Part shown: positions 51,840-60,282 of the stretch, piece after piece
How positions within the stretch are numbered: the first letter of the stretch is position 1
Layout of the letters: the number at the start of each line of letters is the position of its first letter
Origin: Micromonospora sp. HM5-17
Lineage (GTDB): Bacteria; Actinomycetota; Actinomycetes; Mycobacteriales; Micromonosporaceae
Length of the DNA stretch: 64,000 bases
Direction: 5' to 3'
Assembly (NCBI RefSeq): GCF_003762835.1
Contig: NZ_RJWA01000012.1
Location: 1 to 64,000 of the forward strand
Program-made: the position numbers and the translations under genes
Notes under the pieces: generated by a model
The model's input: the letters and a program-made list of their open reading frames with translations, nothing else
What the model was told of the DNA's origin: nothing
Database searches by the model: none

Positions 51840-54536
51840 ATGCGTAGAAGTCTCGCCAGCGCGCTCACCGCCGCGCTGGCCGCCGGCACGACGGCGGTGG
51901 TCGCCCAGGTCGCCGTCAGCCCCTCCGCGTCGCCAGCCTCGGCCGCCGCCGCCGAGCCGTACTCCTGGAAGAACGTCCGGATCGACGGCGGTGGCTTCGT
52001 TCCCGGCATCGTCTTCAACCCCACCGAACGGAACCTGATCTACGCCCGTACCGACATCGGCGGTGCCTACCGGTGGGAGCAGTCCAGCCAGTCCTGGATC
52101 CCGCTGCTGGACTGGGTCGGCTGGGACCGGTGGGGCTGGAACGGTGTGCTCAGCATCGCCACCGATCCCGTGCAGACCAACCGGGTGTACGCGGCCGTCG
52201 GGATGTACACCAACGACTGGGACCCGAACAACGGCGCCATCCTGCGCTCGACCGACAGGGGGAACAGCTGGCAGGCGTACGAGCTGCCGTTCAAGGTCGG
52301 CGGCAACATGCCGGGGCGGGGCCAGGGGGAGCGGCTCGCCGTCGACCCGAACCGCAACAGCATCGTCTACTTCGGTGCCGAGGGCGGCAACGGGCTCTGG
52401 CGCAGCACCGACTACGGCGCGACGTGGGCGAAGGTCAGCAGCTTCCCGAACCCCGGCAACTACGCCCAGGACCCGAACGACCCCAACGGCTACCTCAACC
52501 ACAACCAGGGCGTGACCTGGGTGGCGTTCGACAAGAGCACCGGCACCCCGGGCACCGCCACCCGGACGATCTACGTCGGGGTCGCGGACAAGCAGAACCC
52601 GGTCTACCGGAGCACCGACGGCGGGACGAGCTGGGAGCGGATCCCCGGCCAGCCGACCGGTTATCTCGCGCACAAGGGCGTGGTCGACCCCGTCGGCGGC
52701 TACCTCTACATCGCCACCAGTGACACCGGCGGCCCGTACGACGGCGGCAAGGGCGACGTCTGGAAGTTCCACCGGGCCACCGGCGCCTGGACCCAGATCA
52801 GCCCGATCCCGTCCAGCAGCTCCGACGCGTACTTCGGGTACAGCGGGCTGACCATCGACCGGCAGAACCCCAACACGATCATGGTCGCCACCCAGATCTC
52901 CTGGTGGCCGGACGCGATCTTCTTCCGCAGCACCGACGGGGGTGCGACCTGGACCCGGGCCTGGGACTGGGCCGGTTACCCCACCCGGACCAAGCGCTAC
53001 ACCATGGACATCAGCTCGGCGCCCTGGCTGACCTTTGGCGCCAACCCCGCCCCGCCGGAGGAGACCCCGAAGCTCGGCTGGATGAACGAGTCACTGGAGA
53101 TCGACCCGTTCGACGGCAACCGGTTGCTGTACGGGACCGGCGCGACGATCTACGGCACCACCAACCTGCGCGACTGGGACAGGGGTGGCACCGTCACCAT
53201 CCGCCCCATGGTGCGTGGGCTGGAGGAGACGGCCGTCCTCGACCTGATCAGTCCACCGAGCGGTGCCCCGCTGGTCAGCGCGCTCGGCGACGTGGGCGGG
53301 TTCCGGCACACCAACCTGGACGCCGTCCCGGCGATGATGTTCACCCAGCCCACCTTCACCAGCACCACCAGCCTGGACTTCGCCGAGCGGAACCCGAGCG
53401 TCATGGTCCGGGCCGGCAACTTCACCGACGCCGACCGGCCGAACGACAGCCACGTCGCCTTCTCCACGGACGGCGGCGCGAACTGGTTCCAGGGCGCCGA
53501 ACCGTCCGGGATCAACAGTGGGGGGACGGTCGCCGCCGCGGCCGACGGCAGCCGGTTCCTCTGGGCACCCGGCGACGCGGGCCAGCCGGTCGTCTACTCC
53601 GTCGGGTACGGCACCACCTGGGCCGCCGCCAGCGGTATCCCGGCCAACGCCGTGGTCGAGTCCGACCGGGTGAACCCGATGAGTTTCTACGGCGTCTCCG
53701 GCGGCCGGTTCTACGTCAGCACCAACGGCGGGCAGAGCTTCACCGCGACCGCGACGGGGCTGCCGAGCGGCGGGGTGAAGATCAAGGCGGTGCCGGGCGT
53801 CGAGGGCGAGATCTGGCTGGCCGGGGAGACCGGCATTCTCCGCTCCACCGACGCCGGCGCCAGCTTCACCAGGCTGCCGAACGTCACCTGGGCGGTCAAC
53901 GTCGGGTTCGGCCGGGCGGCGCCGGGGCAGACGTACCCGGCGGTCTTCGCGGTCGCCACCGTGGACGGGGTGACCGGGGTCTACCGGTCGGACAACGCCG
54001 GTGCCACCTGGGTCCGGATCAACGACGACCGGCACCAGTACGGCAACATGGGCGAGGCGTTGACCGGTGACCCGAGGGTCTACGGCCGGGTCTACCTGGG
54101 CACCAACGGTCGGGGCATCCTGGTGGCCGACCGGCTCGGCGGGCCGACCAGCGGACCGACGACCGCCCCGCCGACGACCGCGCCGACCACGCGTCCCCCG
54201 ACCACGCCGCCGACGACCTCCGCCCCGGCGGGGGCGTGCACGGCGACGTACCTGGTGACCGGCTCCTGGCAGGGCGGCTTCCAGGCGGAGGTGACGGTTC
54301 GCAACACCGGTACCGCGGCGCTCAGCGGCTGGACCGTGGGCTGGACGTTCCCCAACGGGCAGTCGATCATTCAGATCTGGGGCGGCCTACACATCCAGAC
54401 CGGCGGGACGGTCTCGGTGCGCAACGCGCCGTACAACGGCAACCTGGCGCCCGGCGCCTCCACCACGTCCGGCTTCCTCGCCAGGTGGACCGGCACGAAC
54501 GACGTACCGGCGTCGGTCAGCTGCGTACCGAGCTGA
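51840..54536 (+). CDS. GH74 xyloglucanase with CBM2
   Basis: An 898-residue exported enzyme. ATG 51840 follows AGGGAG. Residues 1-38 are a signal peptide. Two seven-bladed beta-propellers (about residues 45-770) contain many sialidase-like repeats (SxDxGxxW: STDRGNSW, STDYGATW, STDGGTSW, STDGGATW, STDGGANW, STNGGQSF, STDAGASF) and the GH74 opening WKNVRIDGGGFVPGIVFNP with RTDIGGAYRW, where the two catalytic Asp of the family are expected. A Thr/Pro linker (TTAPPTTAPTTRPP) leads to a CBM2 domain (residues about 800-898, CTATYLVTGSWQGGFQAEV). It cleaves the xyloglucan backbone and binds cellulose. A hairpin follows. Confidence 0.94.
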   Translation: MRRSLASALTAALAAGTTAVVAQVAVSPSASPASAAAAEPYSWKNVRIDGGGFVPGIVFNPTERNLIYARTDIGGAYRWEQSSQSWIPLLDWVGWDRWGWNGVLSIATDPVQTNRVYAAVGMYTNDWDPNNGAILRSTDRGNSWQAYELPFKVGGNMPGRGQGERLAVDPNRNSIVYFGAEGGNGLWRSTDYGATWAKVSSFPNPGNYAQDPNDPNGYLNHNQGVTWVAFDKSTGTPGTATRTIYVGVADKQNPVYRSTDGGTSWERIPGQPTGYLAHKGVVDPVGGYLYIATSDTGGPYDGGKGDVWKFHRATGAWTQISPIPSSSSDAYFGYSGLTIDRQNPNTIMVATQISWWPDAIFFRSTDGGATWTRAWDWAGYPTRTKRYTMDISSAPWLTFGANPAPPEETPKLGWMNESLEIDPFDGNRLLYGTGATIYGTTNLRDWDRGGTVTIRPMVRGLEETAVLDLISPPSGAPLVSALGDVGGFRHTNLDAVPAMMFTQPTFTSTTSLDFAERNPSVMVRAGNFTDADRPNDSHVAFSTDGGANWFQGAEPSGINSGGTVAAAADGSRFLWAPGDAGQPVVYSVGYGTTWAAASGIPANAVVESDRVNPMSFYGVSGGRFYVSTNGGQSFTATATGLPSGGVKIKAVPGVEGEIWLAGETGILRSTDAGASFTRLPNVTWAVNVGFGRAAPGQTYPAVFAVATVDGVTGVYRSDNAGATWVRINDDRHQYGNMGEALTGDPRVYGRVYLGTNGRGILVADRLGGPTSGPTTAPPTTAPTTRPPTTPPTTSAPAGACTATYLVTGSWQGGFQAEVTVRNTGTAALSGWTVGWTFPNGQSIIQIWGGLHIQTGGTVSVRNAPYNGNLAPGASTTSGFLARWTGTNDVPASVSCVPS

Positions 54537-54548
54537 CGACGTGGGAAG

Positions 54549-54590
54549 GGTCCGGTCCCGGCGGGGGGGGATGCCGTGCCGGGCCGGACC
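54549..54590. terminator. Hairpin terminator after GH74 gene
   Basis: GGTCCGG (54549-54555) pairs with CCGGACC (54584-54590) and CCCGG (54557-54561) with CCGGG (54579-54583), with one bulged T. It begins 13 bases after the GH74 stop and precedes the convergent gene at 54604, so it probably serves both strands. Confidence 0.75.
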
Positions 54591-54603
54591 GCCACCCGGC
54601 GGA

Positions 54604-55035
54604 TCAGGCGGTGGTGTCGAGCCGGACCGCCGAGGCGGAACGGTCGGCGTCCACGAGTTCAAGCCGGTCGCGGGCGGGCAGCTCCTTCCCGGACCGGGCC
54701 AGCACCGTGCGGGACGCGGTGCCGGCCCAGGCCACCGCGGCGCCGACCAGCACCGCCGCGGCGAGCCAGCTCCAGGGCAGGCCCGGGCGGCGGCCGGTGA
54801 GGGCGTCGTACGCCCGGCCGGCCCGCTGCCGCGCCTCGTCGGCGACACCGACGATCCGCGCCCCGGCCCGCCCGCTGAGCTGCCCGCCGGCCCGGCGCGC
54901 CGAACGGGTGGTGCCGCGGGCGGTGCGCCGCGCCGACGTACCGACCGGGTTGACCACGTTGATCAGGTACTCCCACGCCTGGTCGGTGATCCGCTCGGGC
55001 GTGCGCCGGGGTTTCCGCAGGTGGGTTCCGCGCAT
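54604..55035 (-). CDS. Small single-pass membrane protein
   Basis: A 143-residue protein from ATG 55035 with GAGGAGG upstream. The basic N-terminal half (residues 1-85) has repeated Arg/Ala/Gly motifs (RRTARGTTRSARRAGGQLSGRAGARI) that could bind nucleic acid, lipid or the membrane face. One membrane segment (about 90-110, LPWSWLAAAVLVGAAVAWAG) is followed by a short acidic tail. No family recognised. Convergent with the GH74 gene. Confidence 0.75.
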   Translation of the reverse strand: MRGTHLRKPRRTPERITDQAWEYLINVVNPVGTSARRTARGTTRSARRAGGQLSGRAGARIVGVADEARQRAGRAYDALTGRRPGLPWSWLAAAVLVGAAVAWAGTASRTVLARSGKELPARDRLELVDADRSASAVRLDTTA

Positions 55036-55228
55036 CTGTGGACCTCCTCGGTTGCCGAACACCGCGACCACTTCGGACAGAGGTGTCTGTTCGGCGCGGT
55101 TGCGGTCGCTGTCCGGGTGCGCCGGCGGCTTTCGTGGCAAACCCGGGATCACGCCCCGAAGTCTGCCGTAACCGCTCCGCTCCCGCGGGCGGTACGGGCG
55201 GAACCGGCTCGCGATGCGGCGGTCGCGG

Positions 55229-55378
55229 TCAACGGATCAGGACAACGGAGACAGCCCGGGCGAAATCATCGTCGTCGTCATCATCGTCATCGTCGCCGCC
55301 AGCGCCCGCGAACCCGCAGGCCAGCACCAGGGTCAGCAGGGCACCCACCCCGGCCAGTCCGAGCAGCTTCCTCAGCAT
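55229..55378 (-). CDS. 49-residue lipoprotein with ten consecutive aspartates
   Basis: ATG 55378 is preceded by GGGAGG six to seven bases upstream, so the gene is well supported despite its size. The signal segment MLRKLLGLAGVGALLTLVLACG has a basic start, a hydrophobic core and a lipobox-like LVLAC, with the lipidated Cys at about residue 20. The mature 29 residues contain GAGG, ten Asp in a row, then FARAVSVVLIR. After cleavage it would be a surface-anchored polyanion, able in principle to bind metal ions (calcium or magnesium) or basic proteins. No known family. Transcribed leftward, next gene on the strand 193 bases downstream. Confidence 0.7.
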   Translation of the reverse strand: MLRKLLGLAGVGALLTLVLACGFAGAGGDDDDDDDDDDFARAVSVVLIR

Positions 55379-55926
55379 CAGTTCCCTCCCGGGCGCCGGG
55401 ACCGCCCGGTGGCGTGCCCGGCCCGCCTCGGCGAGCCAGATGGCGGTGTGGCGCGGGGCGGTCTGATCGATAGGTGTCCCTATCGTAGGTGCTCGGCGGC
55501 GTCCGTTCACCGATCAGGGACGAGAGTCCTCCTCGGAGGTCGGGCGTGGGGGGATGAGTTCGTCGCCAGGGCCGATTGTGCTGTGAGATCTGTCACGTCA
55601 TGCCCCGGTTTGGTGGGATCGTCGGCGGCCTGGGCTGGACGTGGAGCCGGAGCGCCACCCGCGGCCCCGGTTGGGGCCCCGACACGGGCCGCGGGTGGCA
55701 CCGCGTCGGCCCGGGGAGGACTACGCTCGGGATCGTGGTTGGTGGTACGGACCCGGGTACGCCCGGAAAATTTGCCGCATTTTGCCCCGTTACCGGGTAG
55801 GTTTGTCGGCTCGTTGAATAGATTGCCCGGCCGGAAGGGTGGCGATCGGGGCCGGAGGAGGAATACTCTCGGTCGCGGCCCGCGTACTGATTAGGCGCCC
55901 GGACATGGGCGAGTGGAGGTGCTCGC
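55379..55926. other. Divergent intergenic region, STAS / small lipoprotein
   Basis: No gene with both codon bias and a ribosome binding site was found in these 548 bases. It contains a CRP-like palindrome (55582-55597) and, nearer to the STAS gene, an A/T-richer tract (55765-55830, with TTTGCCGCATTTTG and GTTGAATAG) that is the likeliest promoter position. No -35/-10 pair matching a stress sigma factor could be assigned with confidence. Confidence 0.4.
55582..55597. promoter_or_regulatory. CRP/FNR-family-like palindrome
   Basis: TGTGA-GATCTG-TCACG matches the TGTGA-N6-TCACA consensus of cAMP receptor proteins at nine of ten positions and has a palindromic GATC-type centre. It is 330 bases upstream of the STAS start and 204 bases upstream of the leftward poly-Asp lipoprotein start, so the target is uncertain. 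Actinobacterial Crp proteins use this consensus. Confidence 0.45.
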
Positions 55927-56298
55927 GTGAGCCTGTCGATCGTCAAGTCGGTCCTGCCCGGTGGAGTCGTGGAGATCGCCCCTCGCGGAGAAATCGACGT
56001 CGATACGGCGTACGAGGTCCGGGAGGCGATTGCCGAGGTCTTGACCAAGGGGCGGCCGTCCAGGATCGAGCTCAACATGCGACTGGTCAGCTTCATCGAC
56101 TCTGTCGGCATCAGCGCCATGGTCGCCGGCTTCCAGACCGCGGAGGTCAGCGGCGTCAAGCTCGTGGTCACCGAGCCGAGTCGGTTCGTCCACCGGCAGC
56201 TTTGGGTCACCGGGCTCCTCGGCCTCTTCGGCGCACCGGAGCCCTACTTCGCAGGTCCCTCGTCCGCCGAGGAGGAGGTCAAGGTACCCGGCGTCTGA
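55927..56298 (+). CDS. STAS-domain anti-sigma-factor antagonist
   Basis: A 123-residue protein. GTG 55927 follows GGAGGT. The STAS fold is visible as GGVVEIAPRGEIDVDTAYEVREAIAEV, then RIELNMRLVSFIDSVGISAMVAG, with the phosphorylatable Ser59 in the IDSVG loop and a later VHRQLWVTGLLGLFG helix. Such SpoIIAA/RsbV-like proteins bind an anti-sigma kinase and free a sigma factor when the serine is unphosphorylated. No kinase or sigma gene is adjacent, so its partner is elsewhere. A short C-terminal acidic tail (SSAEEEVKVPGV) is unusual. Confidence 0.88.
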   Translation: MSLSIVKSVLPGGVVEIAPRGEIDVDTAYEVREAIAEVLTKGRPSRIELNMRLVSFIDSVGISAMVAGFQTAEVSGVKLVVTEPSRFVHRQLWVTGLLGLFGAPEPYFAGPSSAEEEVKVPGV

Positions 56299-56334
56299 CC
56301 ACGCCCCCCGGGGCGCGCGCCTCGCGCCCGTCCC

Positions 56335-57183
56335 TCACCCCGTACCGTCCGGTCCCGGCACAGGGCCATCCAGACCGGACAGGTCCACATCGGATGCCTC
56401 GGTGATCGCGCGGAGCGCCGTCACCGAGGCGCAGCCCTCGGCAAGCCAGGCCACGTCGGTGCCGGGCTCGACTGGCTGGCCGGATTCCTCCAGCGCGGTA
56501 CGGATGAAGCCTCGGCCCGCCTCCGCCACGGTCATCTGCACCTGACCGAAGCCGGCGAGCGTCGCCCGGCGTACGCCGCGGAGCCGGTCGTACGGCAGGT
56601 CGGGGCTGTTGACGTTCAGCACGCTCTCCCGGGGCCCGGCGGTCAGCCGGGGAAGAAGGTCGAGCGCGACCCGGGCGGCGGTCGCCCAGTGCCGGCGCTC
56701 GTCCCGTTCGGGGTGCGGAACGGCGACGGCGGCCCCGCCGCTGCCGGCGGTCGCCTCGTGCGGGGCCAGGACGTCGAGCGAGACGGCCATCCCGTGGCAG
56801 CCGTTCGCCGCGGCGGTGAAGGCCGCCCCGACCGTGCCGGAGTGCAGCACCGCCCGGCCGACGTTGGCGCCCCGGTTGATCCCGGAGAGCACCACCTCCG
56901 GCGCCGGGCCGAACGCCCCGTGCAGGGCGATCAGCGTGATCAGGCCCGGGGAGCCGGCGACGCCGTACGCCGGGATGCCGGGCAACTCCTCGATGTGGTG
57001 CTCCTCCACGACCACCCGGCCGTCCCGCTCGACCGCGCTCATCGCGGCGCTGGCGCCGCTCGCCTCCTCCCGGGGTGCGGCCACCACCACGTCGAGACCA
57101 CGGGCCACCGCCGTACGGGCCAGCCAGCGCAGCCCCGGGGCGGCGATGCCGTCGTCGTTCGTGACCAGGACCCGGAGCGTCAT
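56335..57183 (-). CDS. surE: SurE 5'/3'-nucleotidase
   Basis: A 282-residue survival protein SurE. The metal-binding N-terminal motif is TNDDG (Asp10, Asp11) in RVLVTNDDGIAAPG, followed by SGASAAMSAVE and VVLSGINRGANVG with the conserved Asn, and GTVGAAFTAAANG. These are the SurE metal ligands and active site. It dephosphorylates nucleoside monophosphates, a role in stationary-phase survival. The start ATG overlaps the stop of the upstream PfkB-family kinase gene (ATGA), so the two are translated together. Slightly longer than usual at its C-terminus. Confidence 0.95.
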   Translation of the reverse strand: MTLRVLVTNDDGIAAPGLRWLARTAVARGLDVVVAAPREEASGASAAMSAVERDGRVVVEEHHIEELPGIPAYGVAGSPGLITLIALHGAFGPAPEVVLSGINRGANVGRAVLHSGTVGAAFTAAANGCHGMAVSLDVLAPHEATAGSGGAAVAVPHPERDERRHWATAARVALDLLPRLTAGPRESVLNVNSPDLPYDRLRGVRRATLAGFGQVQMTVAEAGRGFIRTALEESGQPVEPGTDVAWLAEGCASVTALRAITEASDVDLSGLDGPVPGPDGTG

Positions 57184-58157
57184 GACGTGGTGGTGCGGTG
57201 GGCGAGTTCGTCCGGGGTCAGCCGATCCTGCCGGTCCGTACCGACCGGCGCCAGCCGTACCCGGTCGACCAGTCCCGCGATCGAGTCCTGCCGGCCGGTG
57301 CCGAGGCCGTGCCGGGTGACGTTGAGCGCCCCGGCGGCGGCGCCGGTACGGACGGCGAGTTCCAGATCACCGCCCTGGGCCAGCGTCGAGGCGACCCCGG
57401 CGGTCAGGGAGTCGCCCGCGCCGTGCGCGTCGGCCACCTGGAGCCGGGGCATGTCGAGCTCGGAGACCTCGCCGTCGATCAGCACCAGCGCCGGATTCTC
57501 GGCCCGGCTGACCACCACCGACTCGGCACCGTTGGCGTGCAGGGCCCGGAGAACCCGGACCAGCTCGCGCTCGCTGTCGTCGGCCGCCCAGCCGTCCCGG
57601 ATCAACTCCTCGTGACTGATCTTCAGGAAGTACAGGCCGCTGTCGAGGACGGCGCTGAGATGCGGGCCGGAGAGGTCGGCGACCACCCGGCTGCCGTTGC
57701 GGCCGAGGTCCGCGGCGAGGCGGCGGTAGATCTCCGGGGCCACCAGTGCCGGGTGGCCGGGACCGCTGAGGACGCTGACCGGGCTGTCCAGCCCCTCGCC
57801 GAGCGCCAGATCGTAGAGCTCGTCCAGCTCGTGGCGGGTCAGCGGGTGTCCGGGCACGAAGGCGATCTCGTTTCGGGTACCGCCCCGGCGGTCGTGCACG
57901 TACCCGCCGCTGCTGGACTCCCGGTGGATCACCCGTAGCTCGACCCCCTCGCCGGCGAGGAGCGGTTCGAGAACCTGGCCGATCTCGCCGCCGAGCCCGG
58001 CGCAGAGCACCACCGGCGTGCCGAGGCATGTGATCATGCGGGCCTGCCAGACCCCCTGTCCTCCCGGATGCAGGTGGATCTCTGTCTCACCGGCGGGCTG
58101 GTCGATGGTGACGGTGAGCTGCGGTGCCGGGGCAAAGACCATGACATGTCCGGTCAT
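57180..58157 (-). CDS. PfkB-family sugar kinase (1-phosphofructokinase-like)
   Basis: A 325-residue cytosolic kinase. The C-terminal PfkB motif AHGAGDSLTAGVASTLAQGG contains the catalytic Asp after the anion-hole Gly residues, and LHPGGQGVWQARMITCLG near residue 30 is the first conserved PfkB motif. Ligand-binding residues point to sugar phosphates such as fructose-1-phosphate or tagatose-6-phosphate, but the substrate is not settled. Translationally coupled to surE through ATGA, an uncommon pairing suggesting linked nucleotide and sugar salvage. Confidence 0.88.
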   Translation of the reverse strand: MTGHVMVFAPAPQLTVTIDQPAGETEIHLHPGGQGVWQARMITCLGTPVVLCAGLGGEIGQVLEPLLAGEGVELRVIHRESSSGGYVHDRRGGTRNEIAFVPGHPLTRHELDELYDLALGEGLDSPVSVLSGPGHPALVAPEIYRRLAADLGRNGSRVVADLSGPHLSAVLDSGLYFLKISHEELIRDGWAADDSERELVRVLRALHANGAESVVVSRAENPALVLIDGEVSELDMPRLQVADAHGAGDSLTAGVASTLAQGGDLELAVRTGAAAGALNVTRHGLGTGRQDSIAGLVDRVRLAPVGTDRQDRLTPDELAHRTTTS

Positions 58158-58313
58158 ACCCGGTACATACCCTCTGCCCCCCTCCGCATGCGCCCCGCCG
58201 GGCCGAAGCCGCCCTGCGTCGGCGGTGTGCGGGGCGTCGCGGCCAGCCTGCCGCCGCCCGCCCGGCCCGGCGTGGATGCCGCGGGTACGTCGCCCGAGGT
58301 ATCCGCGGCGGCG

Positions 58314-58646
58314 TCAGCCGCGCGGGGCGTACATGATGACGGCGACGCCGAGCAGGCAGATGGTCGCGCCGGCCAGGTCGTAGCGGTCCGGCCGGAACCG
58401 GTCCACCAGCACGGCCCAGCCGAGCGAGCCGGCGACGAAGACGCCGCCGTACGCGGCGAGCACCCGTCCGAAGTGCGGATCCGGCTGGAACGCGGCGACG
58501 AAGCCGTACCCGGCGAGTGCGAGGATCCCCGCGGCGACGAAGAGCAGCCCTCGCTGTTCGCGTACGCCCTGCCAGATCAGCCAGGCGCCACCGATCTCGG
58601 CGAGGGCGGCGAGCAGGAACAGCAGTACGGAACGGGCCAGCGTCAT
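58314..58646 (-). CDS. UPF0060/YnfA-family membrane protein
   Basis: A 110-residue protein with four membrane segments, starting at ATG 58646 (ATG 58655 is possible). The family pattern is clear: [23 protein letters not shown], then [45 protein letters not shown] with the GxxFxxGSLxWxxxVD signature. YnfA/UPF0060 proteins belong to the small drug/metabolite transporter group; function is uncertain. It stands alone between the SurE-PfkB unit and the CBM2 gene. Confidence 0.93.
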   Translation of the reverse strand: MTLARSVLLFLLAALAEIGGAWLIWQGVREQRGLLFVAAGILALAGYGFVAAFQPDPHFGRVLAAYGGVFVAGSLGWAVLVDRFRPDRYDLAGATICLLGVAVIMYAPRG

Positions 58647-58684
58647 ACCGGCCATTGTGCCGGTGGGACCCGGGGGAACCCTGG

Positions 58685-58711
58685 TTGCATCTATTGATAT
58701 TTATCTATAAT
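58685..58711 (+). promoter_or_regulatory. A/T-rich promoter-like element before the CBM2 gene
   Basis: The only long A/T-rich run in the region. TATAAT (58706-58711) is preceded by TTGCAT (58685-58690) with a 15-base spacer, one to two bases shorter than optimal. A TATTGATATTTATC inverted repeat (GATA-TT-TATC) overlaps it and could be an operator. It is 216 bases upstream of the start at 58927. Confidence 0.35.
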
Positions 58712-58926
58712 CTGACCCCGGCCCCGGCAACGGGGCAGGCCCCGCGCGGGACGGCCGGGTTCGGGCTGACCGGGAGGTCCACCGGGCGCGGGTTCGCCGG
58801 ATCGTGGGGAGCCGACCACGGGAGGGGCGTCGGACGGCCGTACCCAACCCGGGCCGACCGTCGTCCAAGCCGCAGCATCCGCCGGGACGCACGCGCGGCG
58901 CCCGGCAGCCTCCGAGAGGAATCCCC

Positions 58927-60159
58927 ATGAGGATCGTCGCACCGTATCGTCGGGCGTTCCTGGCCGTGGCCATGGCGACCGCCCTCGCCGCCGGTACCGT
59001 CGCCGTGCTCGGCGTGCTTCCCGGGTCGTCTGCCCGGGCCGCCGCCGGGTGCCTGGTGGACTACCGGGCGAACGAGTGGCCGGGCGGATTCACCGCCACC
59101 ATCCACGTCACCGCCGGCGCCACCCCGGTCAACGGTTGGACCGTCACCTGGACCTACGGCGGTGACCAGCGGATCACCAACGCCTGGAACGCCCAGGTCA
59201 CCCAGGCCGGCGCGGTCGTAACCGCCCGGAACGTGGCGTGGAACGGCACACTGCCCGCCGGTGGCTCGACCGAGTTCGGCGTGCAGGGGACGTACGCCGC
59301 GAGCACGGCCGCGCCGACCGGGTTCACCCTGAACGGCGAAGCGTGTAACGACGCGGGCCAGACCCCGCCGCCAGTCACCACCCCACCGACGACGGTCACG
59401 CCGACCGAGCCGCCCACGACCACGGCACCGCCGACAACGCCGCCGTCCACGACCGAGCCGACGCCGGTCGGCTGTGGCAGCGCAACGCTCTGTGACGGCT
59501 TCGAGAACCAGTCGGGGACCATGCCGTCCGGCGACTGGAGCGTGACCTATCCCGACTGCCAGGGCACCGGTACGGCCTCGATCGATAGCTCGGTCGCACA
59601 CCAGGGCAGCCGATCGGTGCGGATCGACGGCGCCGCCGGCTACTGCAACCACGTCTTCGTCCGGTCGAACCGGGACCTGGGTGGCCTTGGCGCGGTCCGG
59701 TACGGCCGCTTCTGGCTGCGGCACACCACCGCGTTGCCGACCCAGCACGTGACCTTCGTGGCCATGCGGGACGCCAACGACGGCAACCGGGACCTGCGGA
59801 TGGGCGGCCAGAACGGTGCGCTGCAGTGGAACCGCGCCTCCGACGACGCCACCCTGCCGGAGCAGAGCCCGACCGGCGTCGCGCTCAGCCTGCCGTTGCC
59901 GGTGAACCGGTGGACCTGCGTCGAGTTCATGGTGGACGGTACGCAGGGCCGGTTGCAGACCTGGGTCGACGGCATGGCGGTGACCGGACTGACCGCCGAC
60001 GGTACCCCTACCCACGACGTCGACGGACAGTGGTACAACCGCGCCACCTGGCGGCCGAACCTGACCGACCTGCGGCTCGGCTGGGAGAGCTACGGCGAGG
60101 GCGCCGACACGCTCTGGTTCGACGACGTGGCGCTGGGCTCGACCCGGATCGGCTGCTGA
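58927..60159 (+). CDS. Secreted CBM2 protein with concanavalin-like domain
   Basis: A 410-residue exported protein. ATG 58927 follows GAGAGGAA. Residues 1-40 are a signal peptide. Residues 41-140 form a CBM2 (CLVDYRANEWPGGFTATIHV, NGWTVTWTYGG, ARNVAWNGTL) with the usual disulfide and exposed Trp. A Thr/Pro-rich linker (140-180) leads to a concanavalin-A-like domain (CDGFENQSG, WTCVEFMVDG, DTLWFDDVALGSTRIGC) typical of polysaccharide lyases and glycan-binding proteins. No clear catalytic motif was found, so it may be a lyase of unassigned family or a binding protein for plant polysaccharide. Confidence 0.88.
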   Translation: MRIVAPYRRAFLAVAMATALAAGTVAVLGVLPGSSARAAAGCLVDYRANEWPGGFTATIHVTAGATPVNGWTVTWTYGGDQRITNAWNAQVTQAGAVVTARNVAWNGTLPAGGSTEFGVQGTYAASTAAPTGFTLNGEACNDAGQTPPPVTTPPTTVTPTEPPTTTAPPTTPPSTTEPTPVGCGSATLCDGFENQSGTMPSGDWSVTYPDCQGTGTASIDSSVAHQGSRSVRIDGAAGYCNHVFVRSNRDLGGLGAVRYGRFWLRHTTALPTQHVTFVAMRDANDGNRDLRMGGQNGALQWNRASDDATLPEQSPTGVALSLPLPVNRWTCVEFMVDGTQGRLQTWVDGMAVTGLTADGTPTHDVDGQWYNRATWRPNLTDLRLGWESYGEGADTLWFDDVALGSTRIGC

Positions 60160-60224
60160 CCCGCCGGCCCGGGCCGGCCTACCACCACGCGGGCGAACTG
60201 TCCGACGGCGGCCGGACGCGAGTC

Positions 60225-60261
60225 GCCGGCACCGCCCAGGGGTGGCGGGCGGTGCCGGCGG
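60225..60261. terminator. 13-bp perfect hairpin between convergent genes
   Basis: Bases 60225-60237 (CGCCGGCACCGCC) pair perfectly with 60249-60261 around an 11-base loop. It lies between the CBM2 gene (stop 60159) and the end of the convergent peptidoglycan-hydrolase gene at 60283. Confidence 0.85.
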
Positions 60262-60282
60262 GTTCTCCTGTGGGGAGTGTGC

